53,111 nt of DNA from Nanobdellota archaeon (GCA_013329055.1 DUKY01000020.1:124012-177122); one strand, 5' to 3'. Positions 1 through 7,361 are shown, counted from the first letter of the stretch. A program made the numbers and translations. Notes: generated by a model from the sequence alone, not told the origin.

Positions 1-112
1 GAAGTCTGGAAGGGTGGCATCTTTATGAGCCTCCTGGGATGCCACATGGAATTAGACACTCGCTGGTTCCCTTTGACCCTCCTCGAAGCATTGAAGGGTG
101 GTATTTTTCAAC
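1..112. repeat. R1 hairpin repeat, copy A (left end cut by window)
   Basis: Begins inside one unit and runs into a second. Hairpin H2 pairs GTGGCATC (14-21) with GATGCCAC (38-45) around a loop containing GAGCCTCCTG. Hairpin H1 of the next unit pairs CCCTTTGA (69-76) with TTGAAGGG (91-98), using two G-U pairs, around a CTCCTCGAA-containing loop. The following H2 is broken off and grades into the leader of the gene starting at 128. Related copies are at 5190-5327 and 6699-7168. Confidence 0.85.
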
Positions 113-127
113 TTGCAGGGGGTTAGT

Positions 128-682
128 ATGAAAACTTATATTGAGCTTTTTGTAATGTTTCATGAAATTTCTAATCATCGTGGGCAGTTGAAGATTCAGC
201 AGATGGCATTTATGTTAATTGCTGTTACTTTGTTTTTTGCGTTAGTGGGGTTATTTTTGATTGTTTTTGTTTTTTCCGGTTTAAAGGAGTCTGCAACTGC
301 GTTGCAGGAAAAAAATGCGTTGTTATTAGTGACTAAACTTGCAAATTCTCCGGAATTTTCTTGCGGGGATGTTTTTTTTGGAAATAAAATTAATTGTGTT
401 GATGCTGATAAAGTTATGATGCTTAAAGAAAATTTGGATAAGTATAAGGGTTTTTGGGGTGTGACGAATATTGAAATTCAAAAAGTTTATCCTGCTGGTA
501 GCAAAGTTTGTACTTTGGCGAATTATCCTAATTGCAGTGTTATTAAGGTTTATTCTTTAGATGAGAGTGGTTATAGTGTGTCGAATTTTGTTTCTTTGTG
601 TAGAAAGGATGTTTTTGATGGTGAGGTTTCAGATAGATGTGAATTAGCTAAATTAATTGTTAGTTATAAGGAGGCTTCATAA
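128..682 (+). CDS. Membrane-anchored small protein, unknown family
   Basis: A 184-residue protein of unrecognised family. It has a short N-terminus (MKTYIELFVMFHEISNHRGQ), one long hydrophobic segment at about residues 28-53, and a roughly 130-residue soluble domain with six Cys that probably faces outside. The ATG at 128 is preferred over an upstream start at 98 because GGGGGT lies just before it and the upstream codons fall inside the R1 repeat. The next gene is also a single-span protein with a pilin-like N-terminus, so the two may belong to one surface or pilus-like assembly; this is inferred from position and topology only. Confidence 0.7.
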   Translation: MKTYIELFVMFHEISNHRGQLKIQQMAFMLIAVTLFFALVGLFLIVFVFSGLKESATALQEKNALLLVTKLANSPEFSCGDVFFGNKINCVDADKVMMLKENLDKYKGFWGVTNIEIQKVYPAGSKVCTLANYPNCSVIKVYSLDESGYSVSNFVSLCRKDVFDGEVSDRCELAKLIVSYKEAS

Positions 683-692
683 ATGGTTTTTT

Positions 693-830
693 AAAAAATT
701 GTTTTTAAGATTTAACAATCCCCGGATTTATTTGTTTGAATTTTAATTCCCACACTCCCCAAATCATTATTTTAATAATGATTTGCCTTTTAGCTGTTAA
801 ATCTTAATTGTTAAGAACAATTTTTGAAAA
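693..830. repeat. R2 MITE-like inverted-repeat element, copy a
   Basis: Long imperfect terminal inverted repeats: AAAAATTGTT plus TAAGATTTAACA on the left, TGTTAAATCTTA plus AACAATTTTT on the right. Inside is a second hairpin with 11-base arms, AAATCATTATT / AATAATGATTT (761-784). The internal blocks AATCCCC, CCCACA and GCCTTT recur in copy b at 7171-7300. No ORF is present. Confidence 0.75.
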
Positions 831-856
831 TCTTTAGATGTTACATAAAAAATAAA

Positions 857-1339
857 ATGATAAATACAAAAAAAGGTCAGGAAGAGATGATGGGTTTTGG
901 TTTAATTATTATTCTTGTTTCTGTGATTTTGTTGGTTTTTTTAGGGCTTACTTTGAGTGTTTCTCAAAAAGATACTGTTGAGAGTTATGAGGTTGAAAGT
1001 TTTATTCAGGCGTCTTTACAGTATACTACTACATGCAAGGATTATTTGGAGTACCTTTCTGTTCAAAAGTTGATTTTTGATTGTAAAAATGGTCGTATGT
1101 GCGTTGAAGGGGGTTCTGCTTGTGAAGTTCTTGAAAAGACTCTTTCTGGGATTATTGAAGAAAGTTGGAAGATTGAAGGGGATAGACCTATTAAAGGGTA
1201 TAATTTGAGGATTTATTCTGATGGAACCGAGATGTTTGTTTTGAACAAGGGGAATTTAACTGGGAATTCAAAAGGGGCTATGCAAGATTTTAGCAGGGGT
1301 GGTAGTTTAATTGAGATTTATTTTTCTGCTTATTATTAA
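857..1339 (+). CDS. Pilin-like single-span secreted protein
   Basis: A 160-residue protein. The N-terminus MINTKKGQEEMMGFG followed by a hydrophobic stretch (about residues 14-35) resembles archaeal class III signal peptides, where a prepilin peptidase cuts after a KKGQ-like motif. The remainder is a small domain with four Cys. The ATG at 857 is chosen over a TTG at 824 because the pilin-like signal would otherwise be internal and because the upstream codons overlap the R2 element. Function is unknown; a pilin-like role is inferred from the N-terminus alone. Confidence 0.65.
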   Translation: MINTKKGQEEMMGFGLIIILVSVILLVFLGLTLSVSQKDTVESYEVESFIQASLQYTTTCKDYLEYLSVQKLIFDCKNGRMCVEGGSACEVLEKTLSGIIEESWKIEGDRPIKGYNLRIYSDGTEMFVLNKGNLTGNSKGAMQDFSRGGSLIEIYFSAYY

Positions 1340-1398
1340 ATTTTAATAACAAAAGATTTATATAATTTCTTACTTTTCTTACAATTAAGGTACTATAA

Positions 1399-1659
1399 AT
1401 GCAAGAAGAAATTAAAGAAATTAGGACTGTAACTATAACGAAAAAAGGTCAAATTTCGATTCCTCGTATAGCAAGGACTCTTGCAGGATTTAAAGAAGGA
1501 ACAAAAATTAGTGTTATTGTTTATTCTGATAGAGTTGAGCTTAAACCTTTTCAAAAAGAAAAATTAAATGATTCTTTAATGTGCATGCTTGCGAGTGAAG
1601 AATCTCTTGCTAAAAATTGGTTATCAAAAGAGGATGAAGAAGCATGGAAAGATTTGTAA
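1399..1659 (+). CDS. AbrB/SpoVT-family antitoxin
   Basis: An 86-residue protein with a swapped-hairpin AbrB DNA-binding domain at residues 8-50 (VTITKKGQISIPRIARTL, then a GFKEGTKI turn and a VELKPF strand). In this family the domain dimerises, binds its own promoter, and the C-terminal tail (here acidic, EESLAKNWLSKEDEEAW) neutralises the toxin. The next gene, a PemK/MazF-type toxin, overlaps its end by 16 bases, so the two are translationally coupled. A TTTATATAA box lies about 40 bases upstream. Confidence is high from both domain and partner. Confidence 0.88.
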   Translation: MQEEIKEIRTVTITKKGQISIPRIARTLAGFKEGTKISVIVYSDRVELKPFQKEKLNDSLMCMLASEESLAKNWLSKEDEEAWKDL

Positions 1660-1976
1660 AAGGGGACATTGTTGTTTTACCTTTTCCTTATACGGATTTT
1701 TTAGGTGCAAAAAAAAGACCTGCTGTTGTGATTGCTAATCTTAAAGGACAAAATGTTATTCTTGCTCAAATAACTACTAACCAAAGAAACGACGAAGATT
1801 TAGTTAGTTTAAGAAAAAAAGATTTTTCTTCTGGTTTTTTAAGTTTAGATAGTTTTATTATGGTTTCTCTTGTTTTTACTTGTGATTCTTCAAGAATTTC
1901 TTATAAAGCAGGGAGAATAAATCCGGAGAAAATCAAAGAAGTTCAAAACAAATTAATTGAAATTTTTACCAGATAA
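1644..1976 (+). CDS. PemK/MazF-family endoribonuclease toxin
   Basis: A 110-residue protein of normal family length. The N-terminal KGDIVVLPFPYTDFLGAKKR and the following PAVVI are the typical PemK/MazF SH3-like beta-barrel, followed by ILAQITTN and a C-terminal helix (NPEKIKEVQNKLIEIF). The family cleaves mRNA at short sequences and is held inactive by its antitoxin. The start overlaps the AbrB-type antitoxin gene by 16 bases in another frame. No truncation is visible, so the pair may be functional. Confidence 0.88.
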   Translation: MERFVKGDIVVLPFPYTDFLGAKKRPAVVIANLKGQNVILAQITTNQRNDEDLVSLRKKDFSSGFLSLDSFIMVSLVFTCDSSRISYKAGRINPEKIKEVQNKLIEIFTR

Positions 1977-1986
1977 AATTTTTTAT

Positions 1987-2340
1987 TTAAATCTTAAGAT
2001 TTATCGTTATTGTTTCAATTACTATTTTAGGTTTATGTCTTATTCTATTTTTTGTTTTTTCTTCTATTAATTCAATAAATCCAAATCTTTCGAGGAGTTT
2101 TATATCGTCATTTACTGATTTAAAATTTCGTTTGAGTTTTTTTGCTAAGTCATAAATTGATGTTGGATTTTGTGTTTTTATTACATTTAACATTCTGGCT
2201 TTTTCATTACTTAATAATTGTCGTAATGCTTGTATTCCTTCAAAATCATATTCTGATTTGTCGGCGGTTTGTTTTTTGAATATTGAAAATGCTCCCTTAT
2301 CTTGCACTAATGTTATCTCTCTTATTTTTGTTTTTGGCAT
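1987..2340 (-). CDS. Winged-helix regulator, HVO_A0114/TumA-like antitoxin
   Basis: A 117-residue protein whose C-terminal half is a winged helix: SNEKARMLNVIKTQNPTSIY, then DLAKKLKRNFKSVNDDIKLL and ERFGFIELIE. This matches archaeal HVO_A0114-type regulators, which often act as the antitoxin of a TumE-like (DUF6516) toxin. No such toxin lies upstream or downstream, so it is an orphan or a lone regulator. A perfect 10-base inverted repeat sits about 45 bases upstream of its start and probably forms an autoregulatory site. It converges with the PemK gene, with only 10 bases between the two ends. Confidence 0.75.
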   Translation of the reverse strand: MPKTKIREITLVQDKGAFSIFKKQTADKSEYDFEGIQALRQLLSNEKARMLNVIKTQNPTSIYDLAKKLKRNFKSVNDDIKLLERFGFIELIEEKTKNRIRHKPKIVIETITINLKI

Positions 2341-2382
2341 ATAATCTTTTCTGATTTTCTTCTATTTTTTCTTCTTTTTTAC

Positions 2383-2407
2383 ATATATATCCTTTTTGGA
2401 TATATAT
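2383..2407. promoter_or_regulatory. Perfect inverted repeat, likely operator
   Basis: ATATATATCC (2383-2392), a TTTTT spacer, then GGATATATAT (2398-2407). It lies 43-67 bases upstream of the start codon of the winged-helix gene at 2340 and overlaps AT-rich promoter-like DNA. A dimeric wHTH protein could bind it; autoregulation is inferred from position. Confidence 0.55.
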
Positions 2408-2488
2408 TATTTTAATATACCCTATCTTAATAAATGTTGTGTTTTGTTTTACCTCAAATGTGTATTAATAGTTGAATGGTTACAAAAG

Positions 2489-2498
2489 ATTTATAAAC
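2489..2498 (+). promoter_or_regulatory. S-layer gene TATA box
   Basis: GATTTATAAA is a good archaeal TATA element. Transcription would begin near 2515-2520, about 235 bases before the S-layer start codon, giving an unusually long leader compared with the leaderless look of most genes here. Confidence 0.6.
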
Positions 2499-2501
2499 TA
2501 A

Positions 2502-2754
2502 ACCCCTAAAAAGGGGGTCTTTTTTAGACCTTAGTCCATGGGGTATAGCAAGCTTTTTAAACGAAAATTCATTTATCATCTTATTAACACCTTAGGGTGT
2601 TCTATAGGGAGTCAAATGTTAAGCATAAAAAAAAATACATGCGAGCGTTCATATTCAACTAGTAATGGAGTATACCCTATTACTTCAAACTGGGTGATAA
2701 TTGCCTTCGGCAATATGTTTGATAGAACTGAAAGGGGGTTTAAAAAAAATAAAA
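2502..2754 (+). promoter_or_regulatory. Long structured 5' leader of the S-layer mRNA
   Basis: No credible ORF occupies this stretch. Foldable elements in order: GGTCT/AGACC hairpin (2516-2530) at the expected RNA 5' end; long-range pairing of GGGGTATA (2540-2547) with TATACCCT (2671-2678); inside it a 6-bp hairpin AACACC-ttag-GGTGTT (2586-2601); then ATTGCC-ttc-GGCAAT (2700-2714). A purine-rich AAAGGGGG (2731-2738) about 16 bases before the ATG may be the ribosome-binding site. The leader may stabilise a very abundant mRNA or control its translation. Confidence 0.5.
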
Positions 2755-5109
2755 ATGAAAATTAATTTTAGAAAAATTTCGGCTGTTTTAGCTAGCGGTA
2801 TTATGACTGTTTCTGGTGCTGCTTTTGCTGCTGCTGCAAATTACCCTGCTCCTTTTATAGCTAGTGGTAGTGCAGATGTTGCAATTGTATATGGTACTGG
2901 TGCTGGAGTATCTAGTTTAGATTTAATCCAAGCTGGTAACATCCAAACTGATTTACAATCAAGTATGGGTACTACTGGAACTACAACTACAACAAGTGGT
3001 GAAGGTGATTCTTTCTTAATTGAAAGAACTTCAACTAAATACCACGTAGGTGATAACATTACTACTCTTTTTTCTAGTTTTGATGAAGATGAATTACCAA
3101 CTCTTTTGGCTGATGGAAAATACATCGATAATGATAACGATGAATTTGACTACACTCAAAAAATTACTGTTGGTTCGAATGTTCAACTAACTATGTATGA
3201 AGATGATGATGATCAACCTGTTGTTGGTTTTAAGATTCCATCTGGAGAAACTGTTCTAACTTACTTATTGACTATGGCTGATCAACCTTTGATAGCTGAT
3301 TTAGAAACAAGTGATATGACCTTAATGGGTAAAGATTACTATATTTTAGATCAAACTACTTCAGGATCTAACCAAGTTTTTACTTTCTTAGATTCTGCAG
3401 TTTCAACTGTTCTTAGTGAAGGTGAAACAACTACTATTGGTGGAAAGACTGCATCTATTGAATTTATTGGAACTAATCAAGTTAAATTAAGTATTGATGG
3501 TGAAGTAACTAACACTTTGGGTGCTAGTGAAACTTATAAATTAAAGGATGGTTCTTACATTGGTATTAAGGATGTTCTTTATTCTTCAAAAGAAGGATCA
3601 GTTAGTAAAGTTGAATTTAGTCTTGGATCTGGTAAATTAAAAATTACTAGTGGCTCTGAAGTTCAAATGAACGACAATGCTGTTTCAGGACTTACAGGTA
3701 CTATTGCTAATACAACAACTCAACTTACAAGTATTAGTTTAGTTTGGGTTGCTGATGATGATTTATTCATTACTGAGGATAGTGAAATTATTATGCCTGG
3801 TTTTGGAGCTGTTAAATTATCATATGGCGGACTAAATTATCCAGCTGAGGAAACTATTGAAGTTAAGCAAGGTAGTGAAACTTATGCAACTTTGAATGAT
3901 TTCCCACTTAAAGATACTGAAGAAGATATCCATTTCTTGTACAGTACAACTGCTGGAGCATTTGTTGGTATTGGTAAGGATAGTAATGAGTTATTAGCAA
4001 CTGCTGCTTCAGGATCAAATATTACTTTTGATGCTGATACTACAAAATATTTCATCGCTTCTTGGAGTGATGGTAGTGATGCAGAATCTTATGTAATGCA
4101 ATTTACAAATTTCATTACAGAAGGTACTGATGAAAAGGCAGATTTGCAATATCTTAAAGATGGTGCTTGGGTTGATAAGAAAACAGGTGTAAAAAACGCT
4201 GATACTATTTCAATTGGCAATGTTGATTTATATATCCACAATGTTAGCAATGTACAAAATGATGTAATTGTAGGAAATAATTCAGTGAACACAAACTTCA
4301 ATACACTTTATTCAAAAGAAGGTATGAAAGTTTTCTTACCATATTTAGCTGCAAACACTAGTGTTGCACCAGGTGCATTTAATGCAACTGCTTTAGGTGC
4401 TGGTGGTCAAGTTGGACATAACGCTACATCTTTCTATTTAACAATGGTAGAAGAAGATAAATCAGAGAATAAAGCTTCTGGTGATACAATCAATTTAACT
4501 ATTGGTTGGGATTCTTCAACTACTGCAGAAGTAGAAGTTAGTGCTTATAGTACAACAAATACTGATGGTGCTTCAAAAGAAATTGAATCAACTGATGTAT
4601 TTAGAGATTTCACTTACTCAGAACTTGCTACAGAACTTTTATGGAATAAACCTACTTCAGGTCAAAAAAGCATAAAGGTAATGTACCACGGTGATGAGGT
4701 ATCGGCTGATGTATATATTACATCTCCAACTGTATCTGTTTCGACAAGTACAGGTGCTAGCTCTTTAGGCGAAGTTTTAGTTAAAGATAGTGAAGTAGCT
4801 TCAGTAAGTACTAAGAACTTAATTATTGTAGGTGGTAGTTGTATTAATTCAGCTGCTGCTAGCGTATTAGGTGGAACTTACTGTGGTGCTGCGTTTACAC
4901 AATCAACTGGTGTTGGATCAGGAGAATTCTTGATCAAAGGATTTACAGGAACAACTGTTACTAGTAAATTAGCATTAGTTGTAGCTGGTTATGACGCTGC
5001 AGACACTGTGAATGCTGCTACTTATTTGAGAACTCAAACTGTTGATACTAGTAAAGAGTACAAAGGTACATCTTCTACAAGTGCTACAATGGTAACAACC
5101 ACTGCATAA
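2755..5109 (+). CDS. S-layer protein
   Basis: A 784-residue secreted protein. The start at 2755 gives a clean signal peptide (MKINFRKIS, hydrophobic core, AAFA cleavage site near residue 25). Directly after it comes YPAPFIASGSADVAIVYG (residues 29-46), the N-terminal signature of archaeal S-layer proteins. The rest is Thr/Ser/Gly/Asp-rich beta-type sequence with several N-glycosylation sequons and few Cys. No C-terminal membrane segment or sorting-signal-like tail is visible (it ends MVTTTA), so anchoring is probably by lattice or partner contacts. The long structured leader and the R1 repeat 80 bases after the stop are unusual. It is probably the main envelope protein. Confidence 0.82.
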   Translation: MKINFRKISAVLASGIMTVSGAAFAAAANYPAPFIASGSADVAIVYGTGAGVSSLDLIQAGNIQTDLQSSMGTTGTTTTTSGEGDSFLIERTSTKYHVGDNITTLFSSFDEDELPTLLADGKYIDNDNDEFDYTQKITVGSNVQLTMYEDDDDQPVVGFKIPSGETVLTYLLTMADQPLIADLETSDMTLMGKDYYILDQTTSGSNQVFTFLDSAVSTVLSEGETTTIGGKTASIEFIGTNQVKLSIDGEVTNTLGASETYKLKDGSYIGIKDVLYSSKEGSVSKVEFSLGSGKLKITSGSEVQMNDNAVSGLTGTIANTTTQLTSISLVWVADDDLFITEDSEIIMPGFGAVKLSYGGLNYPAEETIEVKQGSETYATLNDFPLKDTEEDIHFLYSTTAGAFVGIGKDSNELLATAASGSNITFDADTTKYFIASWSDGSDAESYVMQFTNFITEGTDEKADLQYLKDGAWVDKKTGVKNADTISIGNVDLYIHNVSNVQNDVIVGNNSVNTNFNTLYSKEGMKVFLPYLAANTSVAPGAFNATALGAGGQVGHNATSFYLTMVEEDKSENKASGDTINLTIGWDSSTTAEVEVSAYSTTNTDGASKEIESTDVFRDFTYSELATELLWNKPTSGQKSIKVMYHGDEVSADVYITSPTVSVSTSTGASSLGEVLVKDSEVASVSTKNLIIVGGSCINSAAASVLGGTYCGAAFTQSTGVGSGEFLIKGFTGTTVTSKLALVVAGYDAADTVNAATYLRTQTVDTSKEYKGTSSTSATMVTTTA

Positions 5110-5189
5110 GTTTAAGTAAAACAAATTTATTTTTTTTATTTTTCTTTTTCTTTTTTTTTAAGGTCTTGGTGGAAGCCTTATAAAATGAA

Positions 5190-5327
5190 AGGAACCCCTT
5201 GGTTCCCTTCAACCCTCCTCGAAATATTGAAGGGTGATATCTCGTTGAGCCTTCTTGGATATCACATGGAATGTGAACCCCTTGGTTCCCTTCAACCCTC
5301 CTCGAAGTTTGGAAGGGTGGCATCTTG
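5190..5327. repeat. R1 hairpin repeat, copy B (downstream of S-layer gene)
   Basis: One full unit plus a partial one. H1: CCCTTCAA (5205-5212) pairs perfectly with TTGAAGGG (5227-5234). H2: GTGATATC (5234-5241) pairs with GATATCAC (5258-5265). Compared with GTGGCATC/GATGCCAC in the other copies, two base pairs differ with both partners changed. The second unit starts again with AACCCCTTGGTTCCC and breaks off inside H2 (GTGGCATCTTGGG). Confidence 0.85.
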
Positions 5328-5366
5328 GGTAGGATAAGAAGATTTGCTTAATCTTTTCAGGAAATC

Positions 5367-5672
5367 TCAATGTTTATACCCAAAAACTTTATCATAAAAT
5401 CTCCATCTGTCTGCTAATTCTATTCTCCAAACATTCTCTACATCAAATTTCTGGATATATTTTGGTGGAATTTGTTTTTTTGGAACTTGGTCACCTGCAA
5501 AAGGATTTTGTTTTAATAACTCTCTTGCTCTATTTATTGACCTTAACAATGTTTGATGAAAAGAGTTATCAATTCCTTTTAATTTTTCTTTTCCAACTAT
5601 CTTATTAAGTTCTTGATAAATATTATCTGCTTCTTTCGAAAGTTTAACGCTAATTTCTTTTCCTTGGAACAT
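5367..5672 (-). CDS. RelE/ParE-like toxin, probably internally deleted
   Basis: A 101-residue protein. The N-terminal helices (VKLSKEADNIYQELNKIVGK; INRARELLKQNPFAGDQVPK) and the strand VWRIELADRWRF are typical of archaeal RelE-like toxins. In relatives the next stretch is a strand pair with a second hydrophobic strand before a ...YDKVFGY end. Here RWRF joins directly to YDKVFGYKH, so roughly 20-25 core residues appear lost in frame. The start overlaps the upstream gene by one base (TAATG). The 17.4-kb paralogue retains an equivalent of the missing strand (NEFQILQIVLEVY). The fold is probably broken. Confidence 0.6.
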   Translation of the reverse strand: MFQGKEISVKLSKEADNIYQELNKIVGKEKLKGIDNSFHQTLLRSINRARELLKQNPFAGDQVPKKQIPPKYIQKFDVENVWRIELADRWRFYDKVFGYKH

Positions 5673-5944
5673 TATATCTCTCTTGCATTTTCAATGGCCT
5701 TTTTTAATTTAGGACTAGGATTGTAAATCCATAATATCCCTTTATGGCTATCAATTATCATACCTTTTTCTTCCAGATATTTTAAAATTAAGTTTAGAGT
5801 TTGGTGCATAATCTTAGAAGGCAATCTTCTTTTAAGTTCTTCTCTGTCTATCATTTTATCTGCTTCTCTCAAAATTCTTTCTACCATTAGCATAGTTCTT
5901 AAACTTGGATAGTGTATTATCTCCTGATCATTATATATTTCCAT
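5672..5944 (-). CDS. Small winged-helix-like partner of RelE-like toxin
   Basis: A 90-residue protein, clearly related to the one at 17109-17384: both share (H)(Y/F)Pxl..ML/ILMVE, an R.EL.k.LP segment, Q T.NLILKYLEE.. and IlWI. The pattern of three helices followed by a beta wing (KGMIIDSHKGILWIYNPSPK) suggests a winged helix. Both copies sit just before a RelE-like gene, so an antitoxin role is likely. The start is preceded by TTTATATAAACTTATATATA, similar to the promoter of the 17.1-kb copy. Confidence 0.6.
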   Translation of the reverse strand: MEIYNDQEIIHYPSLRTMLMVERILREADKMIDREELKRRLPSKIMHQTLNLILKYLEEKGMIIDSHKGILWIYNPSPKLKKAIENAREI

Positions 5945-6115
5945 ACTAATTTTTATATAAACTTATATATAAACATTTCGTTTTTATTTTTTACAAACTT
6001 CAAGAATAAAATAAAAATTTATAATAAATCAAATTTGTTCTAGAGCCTTATAAAATTTAAGTAAGATTTTTATACTCTTTTTATTTTTTATTTAGATTCT
6101 TAGAGGACTAAAAGT

Positions 6116-6697
6116 ATGAAAAAAATTTATTCAAAAGAAGCATTAGAAAAAAAACAGAAACGGAATCAAATGATTCTTGCTGTAGTTTTAATCCTTGTAA
6201 TGTTTGGTAGTTCTTTTGGAATTGTTGTTAATTCTTTTGGTGAAGATTCAAAAAATAAGGATGTGACTTATAATGGTTTTAAATTTTTAAATCAAAATGG
6301 TTATTGGATTTTAGATCAGGGTAATTATCAATTTGTATTCAAGGAAAATCCTAAAGATTTGAAAAATTTAAGTGTTTATGTTGGTGAATTAAATTATCTA
6401 AGTTCTTATTCTGGTTTGCCTCTTTATTTGTCTTCTGAGAATTATGATGTGAATTCTGAGATTTATATTAATTTTAATCAGGTTGTTCAGCGAATGCAAT
6501 TAGCATGTTTTGGTAATGATACTATTTGTGAAGAAGACCTTCCGGTTAAAGATTGCAGTAGCAATTTTATTATTGTAAAAGAAAGTACTGTAGGCAGTAT
6601 TATTCAGGAAGGTGGATGTGTATTTATTGAGGGTCCTAAAGAAGATTTAGTTAAAATTACTGATGAATTTTTATTGAAGATTATTGGGGTCAAATAA
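6116..6697 (+). CDS. Membrane-anchored protein, paralogue of 7362-8093
   Basis: A 193-residue protein with a basic N-terminus, one membrane span at about residues 19-39 and an exported domain with five Cys. The core V.YNGFKF...GYWIL...NYQFVFKENPKDLKNL resembles the gene at 7362 (YRGVTFDV...LVLY...NDPRKLKNIPF), so the two are paralogues. A GAGG element sits 12-15 bases before the ATG. Function is unknown; topology suggests an envelope protein. The two genes are separated by the R1-C array and an R2 element. Confidence 0.7.
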   Translation: MKKIYSKEALEKKQKRNQMILAVVLILVMFGSSFGIVVNSFGEDSKNKDVTYNGFKFLNQNGYWILDQGNYQFVFKENPKDLKNLSVYVGELNYLSSYSGLPLYLSSENYDVNSEIYINFNQVVQRMQLACFGNDTICEEDLPVKDCSSNFIIVKESTVGSIIQEGGCVFIEGPKEDLVKITDEFLLKIIGVK

Positions 6698-6698
6698 A

Positions 6699-7168
6699 AG
6701 ACACCCGCTGGTTTCTTTTAAACTTCCTCAAATTGCGGTTCGGTGGCATCTCTATGAGCCTTCGTGGATGCCACAAGCACGACGATTATATTTTTAGTAT
6801 TAATGCCGTCGTGCATAAAAGGCACCCTTGGTTCTTTTTGAATCTCCTCAAAACACTGAAAGGTGGCATCTTTATGAGCCTTCTGGGATGCCACAAGCAC
6901 GACAATTATGTTTTTTGAAATTGATGTTGTCGTGCGTAAAAGACACCCGCTGGTTTCTTTTAAACTTCCTCAAATTGTGGTTCGGTGGCATCTCTATGAG
7001 CCTTCGTGGATGTCACAAGCACGACAATTATGTTTTTTGAAATTGATGTTGTCGTGCGTAAAAGACACCCGCTGGTTTCTTTTTGAATCTCCTCAAAACA
7101 CTGAAAGGTGGCATCTTTATGAGCCTCCTGTAATGCCACATGGAACGTGAATCCTTTGGTTCTTTTTG
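6699..7168. repeat. R1 tandem array, copy C (121-base period)
   Basis: Units start at 6699, 6820, 6941 and 7063 (spacing 121, 121, 122); a fifth begins near 7149 and is interrupted by an R2 element. Each unit begins with GACACCC or GGCACCC and carries three hairpins: H1; H2 GTGGCATC/GATGCCAC (6743-6750/6767-6774 in unit 1); and H3 GCACGACG/CGTCGTGC (6777-6784/6807-6814). In units 2 and 3, H3 is GCACGACA/TGTCGTGC, a paired change. Unit 3 H2 has GATGTCAC, a G-U pair. Unit 4 lacks H3 and continues as in copies A and B (CACATGGAA). Short ORFs on both strands are by-products of the repetition. Confidence 0.9.
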
Positions 7169-7170
7169 AA

Positions 7171-7300
7171 AATTATTTTTAAGATTTAACAATTCCCTGA
7201 ATTTTTTTGCTTGAATTTTTATCCCCACATCCCCTCATTATTGCAAAGCAATAATTCGCCTTTAAGTTGTTAAATCTTATTATTAAAACAATTTTTTTTG
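7171..7300. repeat. R2 MITE-like element, copy b, inside an R1 unit
   Basis: Terminal inverted repeat AAGATTTAACA (7181-7191) / TGTTAAATCTTA (7268-7279), internal CCCACA and a small hairpin ATTATTGC-aa-GCAATAAT. On the left, R1 sequence runs to GGTTCTTTTTGAA; on the right, R1-like TTTTGAGCTTCCTCAAATTGC resumes at about 7294. The element therefore appears inserted in H1 of the fifth R1 unit. Copy a is at 693-830. Confidence 0.72.
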
Positions 7301-7361
7301 AGCTTCCTCAAATTGCAAGCTTGAGAATAAGATTTAAATATCTTAAAAATTTGAATCTAAA

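Noticed and set aside
2700-2714. UUCG tetraloop in the S-layer leader
   Set aside because: The base pair beside a CUUCGG loop would be C-C; the better fold is a six-base stem with a three-base loop.
2538-2765. 75-codon ORF before the S-layer gene
   Set aside because: It overlaps the signal-peptide start of the S-layer gene in another frame, has no plausible start context, and lies over the folded leader.
6699-7168. R1-C as a CRISPR array
   Set aside because: The period is 121 bases with similarity along the whole unit; there is no short repeat/variable spacer alternation and no cas gene.
1-7170. R1 as a retron or diversity-generating retroelement
   Set aside because: No reverse transcriptase or template/variable repeat pair with adenine-specific changes was seen in the window.
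6718-7228. Several overlapping ORFs of 60-80 codons on both strands within the R1-C array
   Set aside because: They repeat with the 121-base unit and exist on both strands; the stems, not the reading frames, are conserved.
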